Below are positions 46,153 to 56,841 of a stretch of 64,000 nucleotides of DNA, piece after piece (within the stretch, counting starts at the first letter, position 1; each line of letters starts with the position of its first letter). Below the pieces are notes generated by a model, which ran no database searches, was not told the origin of the DNA, and worked only from the letters and a program-made list of their open reading frames with translations. This DNA comes from Chlorocebus sabaeus (taxonomy: Eukaryota; Chordata; Mammalia; Primates; Cercopithecidae): positions 43,885,931-43,949,930 of the forward strand of contig NC_132909.1 in the NCBI RefSeq assembly GCF_047675955.1, read 5' to 3'. The position numbers and the translations under genes were made by a program.

Positions 46153-46306
46153 AATGCAGAAGAGAACATAGAGTTTACTATATTTTATCTAAGAAAGGTT
46201 TTTCTTTAATATAAAGATACTAGTAATGTTATTCTGAAACTATTATGGACGTAGCAAATAATAATGATTATATTATTAGGAATCAGCATAAAAGAAAAAA
46301 GATTCT

Positions 46307-46607
46307 GGCTGGGCACAGTGGGTCAATGCCTATAATCCCAACACTTTGGGAGGCTGAGGCAGGAGGACTGCTTGAGCCCAGGAGTTCAAGACCGGCCTGG
46401 ACAACATAGCGAAATTCTCTCTCTACCAAAATTAAAATTAAAATTAAAATTAAAATTAGTTGAGTGTGGTGGCACATGCCTATAGTCACAGCTACTCAGG
46501 AGGCTGAGGTAGGAGGATCGCTTGAGCCTGGGAGGCCAAGATTGCTCCACTGCACTCTAACCTGGGCAACGGAGCAAGCCCCTGACTCAAAAAGGAAAAA
46601 AAAAAAA
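46307..46607 (+). mobile_element. Alu, full
   Basis: Middle linker expanded to (AAAATT)n at about 46428-46456; AAAAAAGATTCT on both sides. Confidence 0.92.
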
Positions 46608-46876
46608 AAAAGATTCTAACATCATAAAATCAAGTGAAAACTCGGAACTCCCTATAATTAACAATATTGTATTGTATACTTGAAATTTGCTAAGAGGGTA
46701 GATCTTAAGTGTTCTCACCACAAAAAAGAAAAAGGTAACTGTTGATTGAGGTGAGTATTTCACAATCTGCATGCATATAAAATCGTCAAGTTGTATAATG
46801 TAAACATATGCAATATATTGGTATCATTTATGTACCATATATAGTATAAGATATACACTATATTAAATACTTATTC

Positions 46877-47165
46877 GCTGGGTACAAAGGCTCACGCCTG
46901 TAATCCCAGCACTTTGGGAGGCTGAGGCAGGTGGATCACCTGAGATCAGGAGTTTAAGACCAGCCTGGCCAGCATGGTGAAATCCCATCTCTACTAAAAA
47001 TATAAAAATTAACTGGGCATGGTGGCAGGCACCTGTGATCCCAGCCACTCGAGAAGCTGAGGCAGGAGAATCGTTTGAACCCAGGAGGCAGAGGTTGCAG
47101 TGAGCCGAGATTGCACCACTGCACTCCAGCCTGGGCAACAGAGCAAGACTCCGTCTCAAAAAAAA
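46877..47165 (+). mobile_element. Alu, full
   Basis: Both arms. Confidence 0.93.
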
Positions 47166-47387
47166 GTACATATTATACCTCAACAAAGTTGAGAAAAAAA
47201 TCTCAGAACTCTTATATTCGAAATGGAAATATCCATATAAACCCATCATGTGTTTTCTCTTAAGTAAACAAAGATCTAATTTTCTAGTCATAGCAACCAA
47301 AAATGCCTAGAAGAAATGATAGCACAGTAGTACTGAATGCCTCTAACACCATGTATAGTTTCTACCATCTCCCATGAAAAGGAGCTG

Positions 47388-47529
47388 GGGGCAGGGCTAG
47401 GTGGCTCACTCCTGTAATCCCAGCACTTTGGGAGGCTGAGGGGGGAAGATGGCTTGAGGCCAGGAGTTTGACACCAGCCTGGGCAACATAGGGAGGCCCT
47501 GTCTCTATATAAAATCTTTAAAAACAAGG
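47388..47529 (+). mobile_element. Alu left-arm monomer
   Basis: One arm only. Confidence 0.85.
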
Positions 47530-47672
47530 AGCCGGGGCTTCTGGAAGAATGGCTGATTCCAGGTCCCAGCAGGTCATGGGGCGGGTCACCCTGGGGCATC
47601 CTGTGAGACCAGGAAGCAAGGAAGCTTCCAAACCCTAAGGGGTGCCTGATAGCTACAGATGAGATAAGTGAG

Positions 47673-47678
<6 letters not shown>

Positions 47679-47710
<32 letters not shown>
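47679..47710 (+). repeat. Uninterrupted poly(A), 32 bases
   Basis: The run follows unique sequence (47530-47678) that is not Alu; see findings. Confidence 0.9.
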
Positions 47711-47712
<2 letters not shown>

Positions 47713-47737
47713 CCAGTACATATGAAAATCAAAATCT

Positions 47738-47900
47738 GGGCCAGGTGAGGTGGCTCACGTCTGTAATCCCAGCAATTGGGGAGGCCGAAGTAAAAGAACT
47801 GCTTGAGCCCAGAAGGTGGAGGTTGCAGTGACCCGAGATCACGCCATTGCTCTCCAGCCTGGCTGACAAAGCCAGACTACATCTCAAAAAAAAAAAAAAA
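47738..47900 (+). mobile_element. Alu with internal deletion
   Basis: AAAATCAAAATCTG on both sides. Confidence 0.87.
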
Positions 47901-48009
47901 AAATCAAAATCTGTGCTTTTGATTTTTTTTAGATAATACTATTTTTTAGATAATACTAAAACAAATACAGCTCAGGCTTCTGAAAACTGGCCAACCAAGA
48001 ATCCAGCTC

Positions 48010-48146
48010 TTGGTGGGGAGTGGTGGCATGCTCTTGTACTCCCAGCTACTACTCAGGAGGCTGGCTGACATGGGAGGATCACCTGAATCCAGGAGTTCAA
48101 GACCAGCCTGGCCAATGTAGCGAGACACTGTCTCTACAATAATTGA
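48010..48146 (+). mobile_element. Alu monomer, old
   Basis: One diverged arm. Confidence 0.75.
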
Positions 48147-48179
48147 CAACAATTTTTTTTTAAAAAGAAACTAGCACTT

Positions 48180-48498
48180 GACTGGGCGTGGTGGCTCACA
48201 CCTATAATCCCAGCACTTTGGGAGGCCAAGGCAGGCGGATCATGAAGTCAGAAGATCGAGACCATCCTGGCTAACACGGTGAAACCCCATCTCTACTAAA
48301 AATACAAAAACAACAACAAAAAAATTAGCCAGGTGTGGTGGCGGGCGCCTGTAGTCCCAACTACTTGGAAGGCTGAGGCAGGAGAATGGCGTGAACCTGG
48401 GAGGCGGAGCTTGCAGTGAGCCAAGATCGCACCATTGCACTCCAGCCCGGGTGACAGAGTGAGACTCCGTCTCAAAAAAAAAAAAAAAAAAAAAAAAA
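48180..48498 (+). mobile_element. Alu, full, AluY-like
   Basis: Both arms; TAGCACTT on both sides. Confidence 0.94.
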
Positions 48499-48822
48499 TA
48501 GCACTTAACCTGCCTCCCTTGTACAAATGGGTCCCGGGTTACAAAAAGAGGATGAGGAAAAGTTCTACTTCCAATTCCAGCTGATCAGCCAAGACAGGAG
48601 AGAAACAGATAATGATCCCACAGGATCCAAAACCATCAGGTGTAAAATTAACAAGGAAGCCTAACAAGGGTGGACAGGAACTGAATCTACTGCTTGATCT
48701 CACATCATCAAAAGAGAAACCAGCAACACCTACCTCCTGAACAAGAACAAAATGCACCTGTGAAGTCATCGTGCCAAAATCTCAAACCTGAATCTGATCA
48801 TGCATTCAGGGCACTTTCTGCT

Positions 48823-49012
48823 ATGATGAAACGTTCTCTATCTGCACTGCCTAGTACAGATGCCATTGGCCTCTGTGGCTATCACACAGCTGAAGTGTGG
48901 CAGTGCAGCTGAGGAAACTGAGTATGTAATTTTATTTCACTTTAATGTATGTTAATGTAAATAGCCATGTGTGACGAGTGACTATGGTATTGCACAGCAC
49001 AGCTCTGACACC
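48823..49012 (+). mobile_element. Possible hAT-type remnant
   Basis: CTGCACTGCCTAGTA at the left and TATTGCACAGCACAG at the right are imperfect inverted repeats around ATTGGCCTCTGTGGCTATCA. Diverged; family not assigned. Confidence 0.4.
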
Positions 49013-49139
49013 TTAACCAATACCATGGGGATATGATCTGCAAAATCCCTACTTTTTGGGATTTTGGGAAGAGAACGTCAGCTAGAGGACAAACACCCAG
49101 AGTTTTCAACAAATAAATCACAAGAACAAAGAAAAGGAG

Positions 49140-49880
49140 AGGGAGTCTACCAACAGATGAATGGATAAACAAAATGGTCCCTGTGCACGATGGAATATTA
49201 CTCAGCCAGAAAAAGGAATGAGGTGCTGAAGCATGTTACAATGGGGATGGACCTCAAAAACATGATGTCTCGTCAAAGAAGTCAGACACAAAAGGCCTCA
49301 TATTGCACGATTCCAATGATATGAAATGTCCAGAATAGACAAATACACAGACACAGAAAGCAGATTGGGTGTTGCCAGGGACTGGAGGAGAGGGAATGGG
49401 GAATAACTTCTAAAGGGTATAGGGTTTCCTTTTGGGTGATGAAAACGTTCTTGAATTAGATAGTGATGATGGTTGTACCACTCTGTGAAAACGTAAAATC
49501 ACTATATCAGGCCAGGCATGGTGGCTCACACCTGTGATCCCAGTGCTTTAGGAGGCCAAGGTGGGAGGACTGTTTGAAGCCTGGAGTTTGAGACCAGCAA
49601 GGACAACATAGGGGGGCCCTGTGTCTACAAAAATAAAAATTAAAAATTCAGTCGGGTGTGGTGGCATTTGCCTATGGTTGAAGTTACTTGGGAGGCTGAA
49701 GCAGGAGGATCATTTGAGCCCAGGAGTTCAAGGCTGCAGTGACCTATGATTGGGCCACTGCACTCTAGTCTGGGTGACAGAGGGAGACCTTGTCTCCAGA
49801 AGAAAAAAAAAATTACTAAATCAAATGAGTGGCTATTATGGTATGTAAATTATAGCTCAATTTCTTAAAGTGCTAGTCTG
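49140..49880 (+). mobile_element. Old LINE-1-like 3' end, split by one Alu
   Basis: AACAGATGAATGGATAAAC, CAGCCAGAAAAAGGAATGAG, AAGTCAGACACAAAAGGCC and GTTGCCAGGGACTGG, then an Alu at 49510-49813, then the TATGGTATGTAAATTATAGC end. Confidence 0.7.
49510..49813 (+). mobile_element. Alu, full, old
   Basis: Both arms, inserted in the LINE remnant. Confidence 0.9.
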
Positions 49881-49895
49881 TTTAAAAACAAAAAG

Positions 49896-50016
49896 AACTG
49901 AGCAACGACTTGTGCCTGTAATCTCAGCAACTTGGGAGGCTAAGGTGGGGGGATCACTTGAGCACAGGAGTTTGAGACCAGCCTGGGGCAACATAGTGAG
50001 ACCACATCTCTTAAAA
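49896..50016 (+). mobile_element. Alu left-arm monomer
   Basis: One diverged arm followed by (TG)n. Confidence 0.8.
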
Positions 50017-50018
50017 AA

Positions 50019-50068
50019 TGTGTGTGTATGTGTGTGTATGTGTGTGTGTGTGTGTGTGTATACACACA
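50019..50068 (+). repeat. (TG)n microsatellite
   Basis: TG units with two TATG interruptions and a short ACAC end, at the end of an Alu left arm. Confidence 0.9.
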
Positions 50069-50101
50069 AACCCACCTTATAAAATAAAAATAAGCAAGTA
50101 A

Positions 50102-50396
50102 GGCTGGGAGTGGTGGCTCACGCCTATAATCCCAGCACTTGGGGAGGGCAACGCAGGCAGATCACCTGAGGTCAGGAGTTCAAGACCAGCCTGGCCAACA
50201 TGGCAAAACCCCGTCTCTACTAAATACACAAAAATTAGTGGGGTGCCTGTAATCCCAGCTACTCAGGAGGCTGAGGCAGGAGAATGGCTTGAACTCGGGA
50301 GATGGAGGTTTCAGTGAGCCAAGATCATGCCACCACACTCCAGCCTGGGCAACATGAGCGAGGCTCCATCTCAAAAAATAAATAAATAAACAAACA
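50102..50396 (+). mobile_element. Alu, full
   Basis: Both arms with a small loss in the right arm; tail (AAAT)n. Confidence 0.92.
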
Positions 50397-50576
50397 AGTA
50401 AAACCCAGTATAGGCACACCCTGGAAACCAGGGTAGGTATAAACACTTAGATGACCCATTAACCTTAGGCAGTACCTTCCCCTCTGACAGTTGGGGACAG
50501 GACATAGAGTTAAGTAAGATAAAACTCTTGGAAAAAACACCAAATCCCTTTGCAATTCCGTTTCAACCCTGTAGCT

Positions 50577-51101
50577 CAGCAGTCTCAACCTTTTTAGCCT
50601 AAGGGACCAGTTTTGCGGAAAACAATTTTTCCATGGATATGGTGGGGCTGGGGTGGGGATGGTTTCGGGATGGTTCAAGCTCATTACATTTATTGTGCAC
50701 TTTATTTCTATTATTATTACATTGTAATATAATAATTATACAACTCACTGTAATGTAGGATCAGTGGGAGCCCTGAGCTTGTTCTCTGGCAACTAGACAG
50801 TCCCATCTGGGGGTGATGGGAGACACTGACAGATCATCAGGCATTAGATTTTCATAAGGAGCATGCAACCTAGATCTCTCGCATTTCACAGTAGGGTTCA
50901 TACTCCTATGGACATTTAATGCTGCTGATCTGACAGGAGGTGGCGCTCAGGCACAATGCAAGTGATGGGGAGCTGCTGTAAATACACATGAAGCTTTGCT
51001 CACTCACTCTACGCTTACTTCTTGCTTTGTGGCCCAGGTCCCAACAGGCCAGGGACCACTGGACCAGTATGGGTCCGTGACTCAGGAGTTGGGGACCTCT
51101 G
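50577..51101 (+). mobile_element. Complete nonautonomous hAT-type DNA transposon
   Basis: Starts CAGCAGTCTCAACC and ends GTTGGGGACCTCTG, which are imperfect inverted repeats. Flanks are CTGTAGCT (50569-50576) and CTATAGAT (51102-51109), six of eight bases alike, as for a decayed hAT 8-bp duplication. The interior is AT-rich (TTATTATTACATTGTAATAT) and has no transposase frame. Confidence 0.65.
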
Positions 51102-51309
51102 CTATAGATGATCTTAACAAGGTCTTCACAGGGTACAAGTGAACCTAACATTTGCTACCATCCCTTCGGGACAAAGGGAGGAACAAGCCTTAGGTCCAGA
51201 GCCTAACAGAGGTTAACAACTTTTAAAATTTTAATTGTTTTAATATATCCACCTTGCTTATTGCAGTAATATCAAGTTTCCATTCTGGAATTATCAAGTT
51301 TCTGCTTCA

Positions 51310-51600
51310 GGCCAGGCATGGTGGCCTGCACTTTGGGAGGCCGAGGTGGGAGGATCACGTGAGGCCAGGAGTTTGAGACCAGCCTGGGCACGTGGTGAAA
51401 CTCCACCTCTATAAAAAAAAAATACAAAAATTAGCCAGGTGTGGTAGCATGCACCTGTAGTTACAGCTATTTGGGAGGCTGAGGGGGAGCCCAGGGAGGT
51501 CAAGGCTAAAGAGCCAAGATCACATCGCTGCACTTCAACCTGAGTGACAAAGTAAGACCCCGTCTCAAAAGAAAAAAAAAAAAAAAAAAGGAAAAAGAAA
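51310..51600 (+). mobile_element. Alu, full with deletions
   Basis: Start GGCCAGGCATGGTGGCCTGC, both arms shortened. Confidence 0.88.
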
Positions 51601-51766
51601 CAGGTCACTCTGGCCCACGCTTCTCTTTTTAGGCAGTGGCAGGGATATACACATTCCATCTGTGTTCCTGCAGATGCCCACTGTGCACTGCACACCGCCT
51701 GAGGGGAGAAGGACTGGCGCCCAGCCAGCCTGCAGAACCCAGTTCCCACGCCCTCCACTTCAATGC

Positions 51767-52025
51767 CCTTTTCTTTTCTTTTCTTTTGAGATGGAGTCTT
51801 GCTCTGTTGCCCAGGTTGGAGTGCAGTGGCACAATCTTGGCTCACCACAACCTCTGCCTCCTGGGTTCAAGTGATTCTTGTGCCTCAGCCTCCAATCAGC
51901 TGGAACTATAGGCCCACGCCACCACGCCCGGCTAATTTTCGTATTTTTAGTAGAGACGGGGTTTCACCATGTTGGCCAGGCTCCCATCGTGCTGGGATTA
52001 TAGGCGTGAGCCACTGCACCCAGCC
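51767..52025 (-). mobile_element. Alu with internal deletion
   Basis: (CTTTT)n tail, right arm, then a jump to GGGATTATAGGCGTGAGCC. Confidence 0.9.
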
Positions 52026-52568
52026 AGATGCACTTTTCTTCAATTCCCTCATGTGTCAAACAGAGATAAACACGAATCTACCTCATAGGGCAGTAGTGAA
52101 AACTTCAGCCAACTCCTATACATTCCTCAGAAAAGGATATGGACAGGCTCAATAAATGTTAGCTATTTGTTCCTTTCCTTTGTTGCTTAAGAAGCAATTC
52201 AGCAAGTTTATGCAGGAGTCCCATCTCCCTCCTTTGCAGATAGGCCCCTCTCCTTTATGCCCCAGAAGAAAAGGGAACTCTTTAAGTGGTGCTATGGATT
52301 TCCAAGGTCAAAGGTGAAGGAAGAGTAATATAAAGAGTTTCTCAGTAGGAGGAAAGGAGTGGGGGACTTGGGGGCCAGGCCAGGAAATTCCTTGTGGCCC
52401 TCAAGATCTTTACCCAAAAACAGTTTTGTTGAATTTCACCCTGGCAATGTACATTGATAGGTGATCTTCACAGGTGCAGGACAGAAAGTCATCCCTCAGC
52501 TCACCTGAGACAAAAATGCATATCCAGTTGCTCTCTCTGCCCTAAAGTTTACATAAAAATGCAGATTT

Positions 52569-52870
52569 GGCCACTGGTCACGCCTGTAGTCCCAGCATTT
52601 TGGGAGGCTGAGGCGGGTGAATCACCTGAGATCAGGAATTTGAGACCAGCCTGACCAACATGGTGAAACCCTGTCTCTACTAAAAACACAAAAATTAGCC
52701 GGGCGTGGTGGCGGGTGCCTGTAATCCCAGCTACTTGGGAGGCTGAGGCAAGAGAATTGCTTGAACCCAGGAGGCGGAGGTTGCAGTGAGCCGAGATCGC
52801 GCCATTGCACTCCAGCCTGGGCGACAGAGCGAGACTGTCTCAAAAACAAAACAAAAAACAAACAAAAAAC
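52569..52870 (+). mobile_element. Alu, full
   Basis: Both arms with an altered 5' box; tail (AAAAC)n. Confidence 0.93.
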
Positions 52871-52984
52871 AGCAGATTCATGAGTCGGACTGAGGCATAA
52901 ATGACTATTCCTCTACCTGCCCTGTCCCCCACGTAAATTGTGTATTCAGTGAAAGGCTGACCAACGACTCAAAAGAATGCAATC

Positions 52985-53180
52985 TACCTGTGACCATCTT
53001 ACACGTACTCATTTATGTCTCATGTCTCCCCGAAATGTATAAAAGCAAGCTGTGCCCCAACCACCTTGGGCACATGTTGTCAGGACCTCCTGAGGCTGTG
53101 TCATGGACATGTCCTTAACCTTGGCAAAATAAACTTTCTAAATTGATTGACACCTGTCTCATATACTTCGGATTCTCAGT
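52985..53180 (+). mobile_element. ERV LTR 3' portion, related to the copy at 40.6 kb
   Basis: Shares CTCATGTCTCCCC, ACCACCTTGGGCACATGTT, CTCCTGAGGCTGTGTCA and a downstream AATAAA with the LTR at 40.6 kb, and has TATAAAA at 53039. The 5' limit is uncertain. No viral genes are present. Confidence 0.6.
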
Positions 53181-53591
53181 CCTCTGTGGAGCTTCTGTCA
53201 GCCCTTCCAAGTGGCTGCCTTTCCTGGCTACTCAGAGCCCGTGCTCTCTGGCCTCCTCTCCCCAACCCACAACCCCTCCCTTCCACCCACTCCTGAGGTG
53301 AGCTGGGGAGGTCTGGCTCTGTGACCACCCCTGACCTGAGTCCTCCAAGGTCCCCTAGATCTGGCACAGGGCTGGGTTGGGGGAGGAAAGTACAGATTTG
53401 AAACACATAAAATGGTGCCTAGGGATGGCCAAGTAAGAATTACCTGGAGAACAGCCTAGGCTGAAAGGGGGGAAACAGCAGTACCAGTCCCTGTGATCTA
53501 TCAGGCATGCTGAGGGTAAAACAGAAGGTAAGGCCCCTAACTGGCAGCCAGTTTCCTTCTCTCAGCCAGGATTCTGCTCAAGAAAACTGTG

Positions 53592-53888
53592 CTGGCCAGG
53601 TGTGGTGGCTCACGCTTATAATCCCAGCGCTTTGGGAGGCTGTGGCAGGTAGATCACTTGAGGTAAGGAATTTGAGACCAGCCTGGCCAACATAGCGAAA
53701 TCCTGTCTCTGCTGAAAATACAAAAAATTAGCCAGGCAAGATAGTGCACATCTGTAATCCCAGCTACTCAGTAGGCTGAGGCAGGAGAATCGCTTGAACC
53801 TGGGGAGTGGAGGCTGCGGTGAGCAGAGATCTTGCCACTGCACTCCAGCCTGGGCAACAGTAAGACTCTGTCTCAAAAGAAAAAATAA
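53592..53888 (+). mobile_element. Alu, full
   Basis: Both arms. Confidence 0.93.
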
Positions 53889-53892
53889 GGGG

Positions 53893-54186
53893 GGCCGGGC
53901 GCGGTGGCTCATGCTTGTAATCCTAGCACTTTGGGGGGGCCAATGCGGGCAGATCACTTGAGGCCAGGAGTTTGAGACCTGTCTGGGCAACAGGGAGAAA
54001 CCCCGTCTCTACTAAAAAATACAAAATTTAGCCGGGTGCAGTGTTGCGCACCTGTAGTCCCATCTACTTGGGTGGCTGAGGCAGGGGAATGCCTTGAACC
54101 CGAGAGATGGAGGTTGCAGTGAGTCGTGATCATGCCACTGCACTCTAGCCTGGGCGACAGAGAGAGACTCCGTCTCAAAAGAAAAT
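53893..54186 (+). mobile_element. Alu, full
   Basis: GGCCGGGCGCGGTGGCTCAT start, both arms. Confidence 0.93.
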
Positions 54187-54850
54187 TAGAAAAGTGTGCC
54201 ATAACATGCTGGGGACCCTAAAAGACTCCATCCACATCTCCCTCTACCAGCCACACCCACTCTGGTTCAAACACCAGCCTCCCATAAGGGCGGCCTCACC
54301 TGCCACTCCCAGAGCCTAGACTCCACCTCACTCACCTGCTCAAAGCCCAGTAGTGGCTTCCCAACCCTCTCAGAACAAAACCCAGCCTCCTTATGGGCAT
54401 TTTCTCTACCTAAGCCTTTCCAGATGCTCTTCCCCGCCTTTCTCATCCTTCCCAGCACTCAAGAGATACCCTTCAAAGCCACTTCCAGGTAAACAGCAGC
54501 CCTGCTCTCCCATCCCATCACTCTTTTATTATTTGCACACCATCACCCGTATCTAGAGCGACATCGTTCACTCAATTATTTGTACCCTGTAGCCTCCTTG
54601 TCCCCACTGACTAGGACGGGGCCCAACACACAGCAGGCACTCAGTGCACAGGTAATGAATGAATAAACAAAATGAATGAAAAGAAAGCGAAGGCCAGAGA
54701 AGCCGGGGATTTTATCCCCAGGCGGCTTCTGTAAAATTCTTTCAATTTTTTCCCCCAGACCACGTACCCGAGGGTAGCGCCAGCCCGACCCTACGGCGCC
54801 CTCACTCCCCAGTCCGCGCGCGACAGGCTTCGGCAGCCGCCGCGTCTCAC

Positions 54851-55130
54851 CCGGTCTTCGCGGCCACGTGGGGAAAGGTGGGGCGCACGGCTGTCACCCA
54901 GGGCGCTGCCTCTAGCCCCTTCCGGCCGCCGTACGCGCGCAGGCGCCGAGGCGCCCCCAGGCTCGGCCTCCCAGAGCCCTGCGGACGGCTCACGATAACC
55001 AAGGACGACCGCAAACCAAGGTAAAGACAACGAGGCCCCCTCGTGCGCGACGGAGGCGTCTTTGCCGCCCTTTCCGGGACGGTCACGGTGCTCGCCGCCC
55101 CCAGCAGGGAAATGTTTTGCCTCCGGAGCG
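54851..55130 (-). other. ARMC6: ARMC6 exon 1 (5' UTR), 5' end approximate
   Basis: On the minus strand a good donor, ACCGG|GTGAGA, lies at 54851/54850 inside the CpG island and 9.06 kb before exon 2. The ATG of ARMC6 is in exon 2, so this exon would be noncoding. The transcription start is not visible from sequence; the upper limit given is a guess bounded by the divergent SUGP2 exon. Confidence 0.6.
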
Positions 55131-55153
55131 TCCACCCAGAAGAAGCGGCCACC

Positions 55154-55229
55154 GCGCTTGCGCAAGAGAGCCGGGCAGCGGCGGCCCGCGCCTGCGCACC
55201 AGGACTCGGCGGCGGCTTGCGCCTGCGCG
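55154..55229. promoter_or_regulatory. Cluster of NRF1-like sites
   Basis: Three elements of the GCGCNTGCGCR type: 55154-55164 (GCGCTTGCGCA), 55188-55198 (GCGCCTGCGCA) and 55219-55229 (GCGCCTGCGCG). A fourth, GCGCAGGCGC, is at 54937-54946 closer to ARMC6 exon 1. NRF1 commonly drives divergent CpG-island promoters; its use here is inferred. Confidence 0.6.
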
Positions 55230-55345
55230 GCGCGGCGCTGCGGAGACCGTTGGTTCATTTGCATGTCCCCGCCTCGCGCGGCGGCGGCGGCGGGTGAGGA
55301 GCCTGAGGCGGCGGCGGGGGCGGCTCCGCGCGCGGTGGTCTCGGG
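55200..55345 (+). other. SUGP2: SUGP2 exon 1 (5' UTR), approximate
   Basis: Two plus-strand donors fit a noncoding first exon: GGCGG|GTGAGG at 55293/55294 and TCGGG|GTGAGG at 55345/55346, 52 bases apart. The downstream acceptor at 57715/57716 supplies the ATG. The start site is unknown and the left boundary is a guess. Confidence 0.55.
55257..55264 (+). promoter_or_regulatory. Octamer motif ATTTGCAT
   Basis: A perfect POU-factor octamer on the plus strand, about 30 bases before the first SUGP2 donor and inside the CpG island. It follows the NRF1-like cluster directly and precedes a (GGC)n run. Confidence 0.55.
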
Positions 55346-55699
55346 GTGAGGCCCGGGCCCTGGCGTCGTAGGTGGGTGGGTCCCGGGGTGGGAGGCTCGG
55401 GCTCGGCCTTGGGGGCCCGCCCCGGGCTCCGTGATGGCGTCGCAGGCTCGGCCCTCTGGCTGCGGCGGCGGCGGCCGCGTCCCCACCAGGTTGGCCTGGG
55501 TGGCCGGCTGCGGCCTCCCGGGCCCGGCGCCCCTATTTTCTCGCCCTCAGAGACCGGGAGACGGCGGGCCGCTTCCACAAAGGCTCATTGGTTCAGTCGT
55601 TCATTCATTCCTCCCGAACTCGGAGCGGCCCCCGCTGGGGAGGAGATAACGGCGCCCAGCGCTGCATCGGGCCCTTCCCCTCTTTAGAACCGGTTCAGC

Positions 55700-55800
55700 C
55701 CACACACCAGCCCGTTTACTAGCTGCCCTTTCCGTAGGTAGGGAAACGGAGGCACAGAAAGCTTAGGATCGTGTGATTTGAACCTGGGTCACCTGACCCT
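55700..55800 (-). repeat. MIR remnant
   Basis: GGGAAACGGAGGCACAGAAAG and GATTTGAACCTGGGTCACC. Confidence 0.6.
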
Positions 55801-56313
55801 GGAACCCTGCCCTTTGCCAGCAGAGAACAAGGGGGCGCCTAGGGAAAAGGGCTGAAGGATGGGACGAGGGGGAGATCGTGATGGGAAATCGACCCTACGG
55901 GTTGCGTCTTAAAGTTGGAGATTTTGCGAGGCGGGATATCTTGATGGTTAAGGATGCAGCCCCTGGACCCCAAAATGTTGCTTCTTAATCTTTTTACCCA
56001 TTCTTCGGGGCTTTGGATGCATGAATACGCTGTTTGCCAGATTCACATCTGGGCTGTCTGATCTTGAATGGGTCGTTGAGTCTGTCTCCCTTTGCCTCCT
56101 CACCCTAATGTCATTCGTAACAGGACCCGCCTCTTCAGTGGGTGGTTGGGAGATCGCGCAAGGACCCAGCACAGAATGGACTCTGTCACTAGTTCATTGT
56201 CACTGGTTGGGGGTCCTGCCACTCACCGTCAAGAGGCTTCTTTTAGAAGGGAAGGAAGTTCTTGGAGCCTCTGTGCACTACTGAGTCTGTGAAATGGGAA
56301 AAGAGCGATCCTG

Positions 56314-56602
56314 GGCCGGGCGCAGTGGCTCACGCCTGGAATCCCAGCACTTTGGGAGGCCAAAGTGGGCGAATCACTTGAGGTCAGGAATTCGAGACCA
56401 GCCTGGCCAACATGGTGAAACCCCATCTCTGCCTAAAATGTAAAAATTAGACGGATGCGGTGACGGACTCCTGTAATCCCAGCTACTCAGGAGGCTGAGG
56501 CAGGAGAATAGCTTGAGCTCGGGAGGTGGATGTTGCAGTGAGCATGCCGCTGCACTCCAGCCTGGGCAACAGAGAGAGTCTCAAAAAAAGAAAGAAAAAA
56601 AA
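56314..56602 (+). mobile_element. Alu, full
   Basis: Both arms, in SUGP2 intron 1. Confidence 0.93.
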
Positions 56603-56841
56603 GATTGATCTCTTCTTTCCTAACCACGATTTGCGAGGGTTGTGGTCCCACCCTTCCTACTCTGTTATGCTCAGTTACGTGTGTTGGTTGACACCTTCCT
56701 CCAGCAGATAGAACTGCTTTCACAGAGCTGCTTTTAATGGATTCCAAGGAGATGGGCTCAGAGATCTGTCTTTGCTCCTTTTCAGCCAGCACACACCTGT
56801 GAACTTCGTGAGGGCAGAGGCCCCCTTAAAAGAGTCCATCC

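Larger units (their letters stand above)
45787..54850 (-). other. ARMC6: ARMC6 intron 1
   Basis: 9.06 kb between the promoter exon and the first coding exon. It holds about 15 Alus, a LINE-1-like 3' end (49.14-49.51 kb), a hAT-type transposon (50577-51101), an ERV LTR remnant (52.99-53.18 kb), a 32-base poly(A) tract and a (TG)n microsatellite. Stretches where I recognise nothing: 48500-48820, 51110-51309, 52026-52568, 53181-53591 and 54187-54760. Confidence 0.75.
54760..55690. promoter_or_regulatory. CpG-island bidirectional promoter of ARMC6 (leftward) and SUGP2 (rightward)
   Basis: A dense CpG, GC-rich segment in an otherwise CpG-poor region. A minus-strand donor (54851/54850, ARMC6) and plus-strand donors (55293/55294 and 55345/55346, SUGP2) point away from each other about 440 bases apart, so both starts must lie between them. 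No TATA box is evident, as expected for a housekeeping-type divergent promoter. NRF1-like and octamer motifs are listed separately. Confidence 0.88.

Noticed and set aside
54791..55486. A 231-codon minus-strand open frame over the second CpG island
   Set aside because: Same reason: Pro/Ala/Gly/Arg-rich translation of the shared promoter, running across both divergent first exons.
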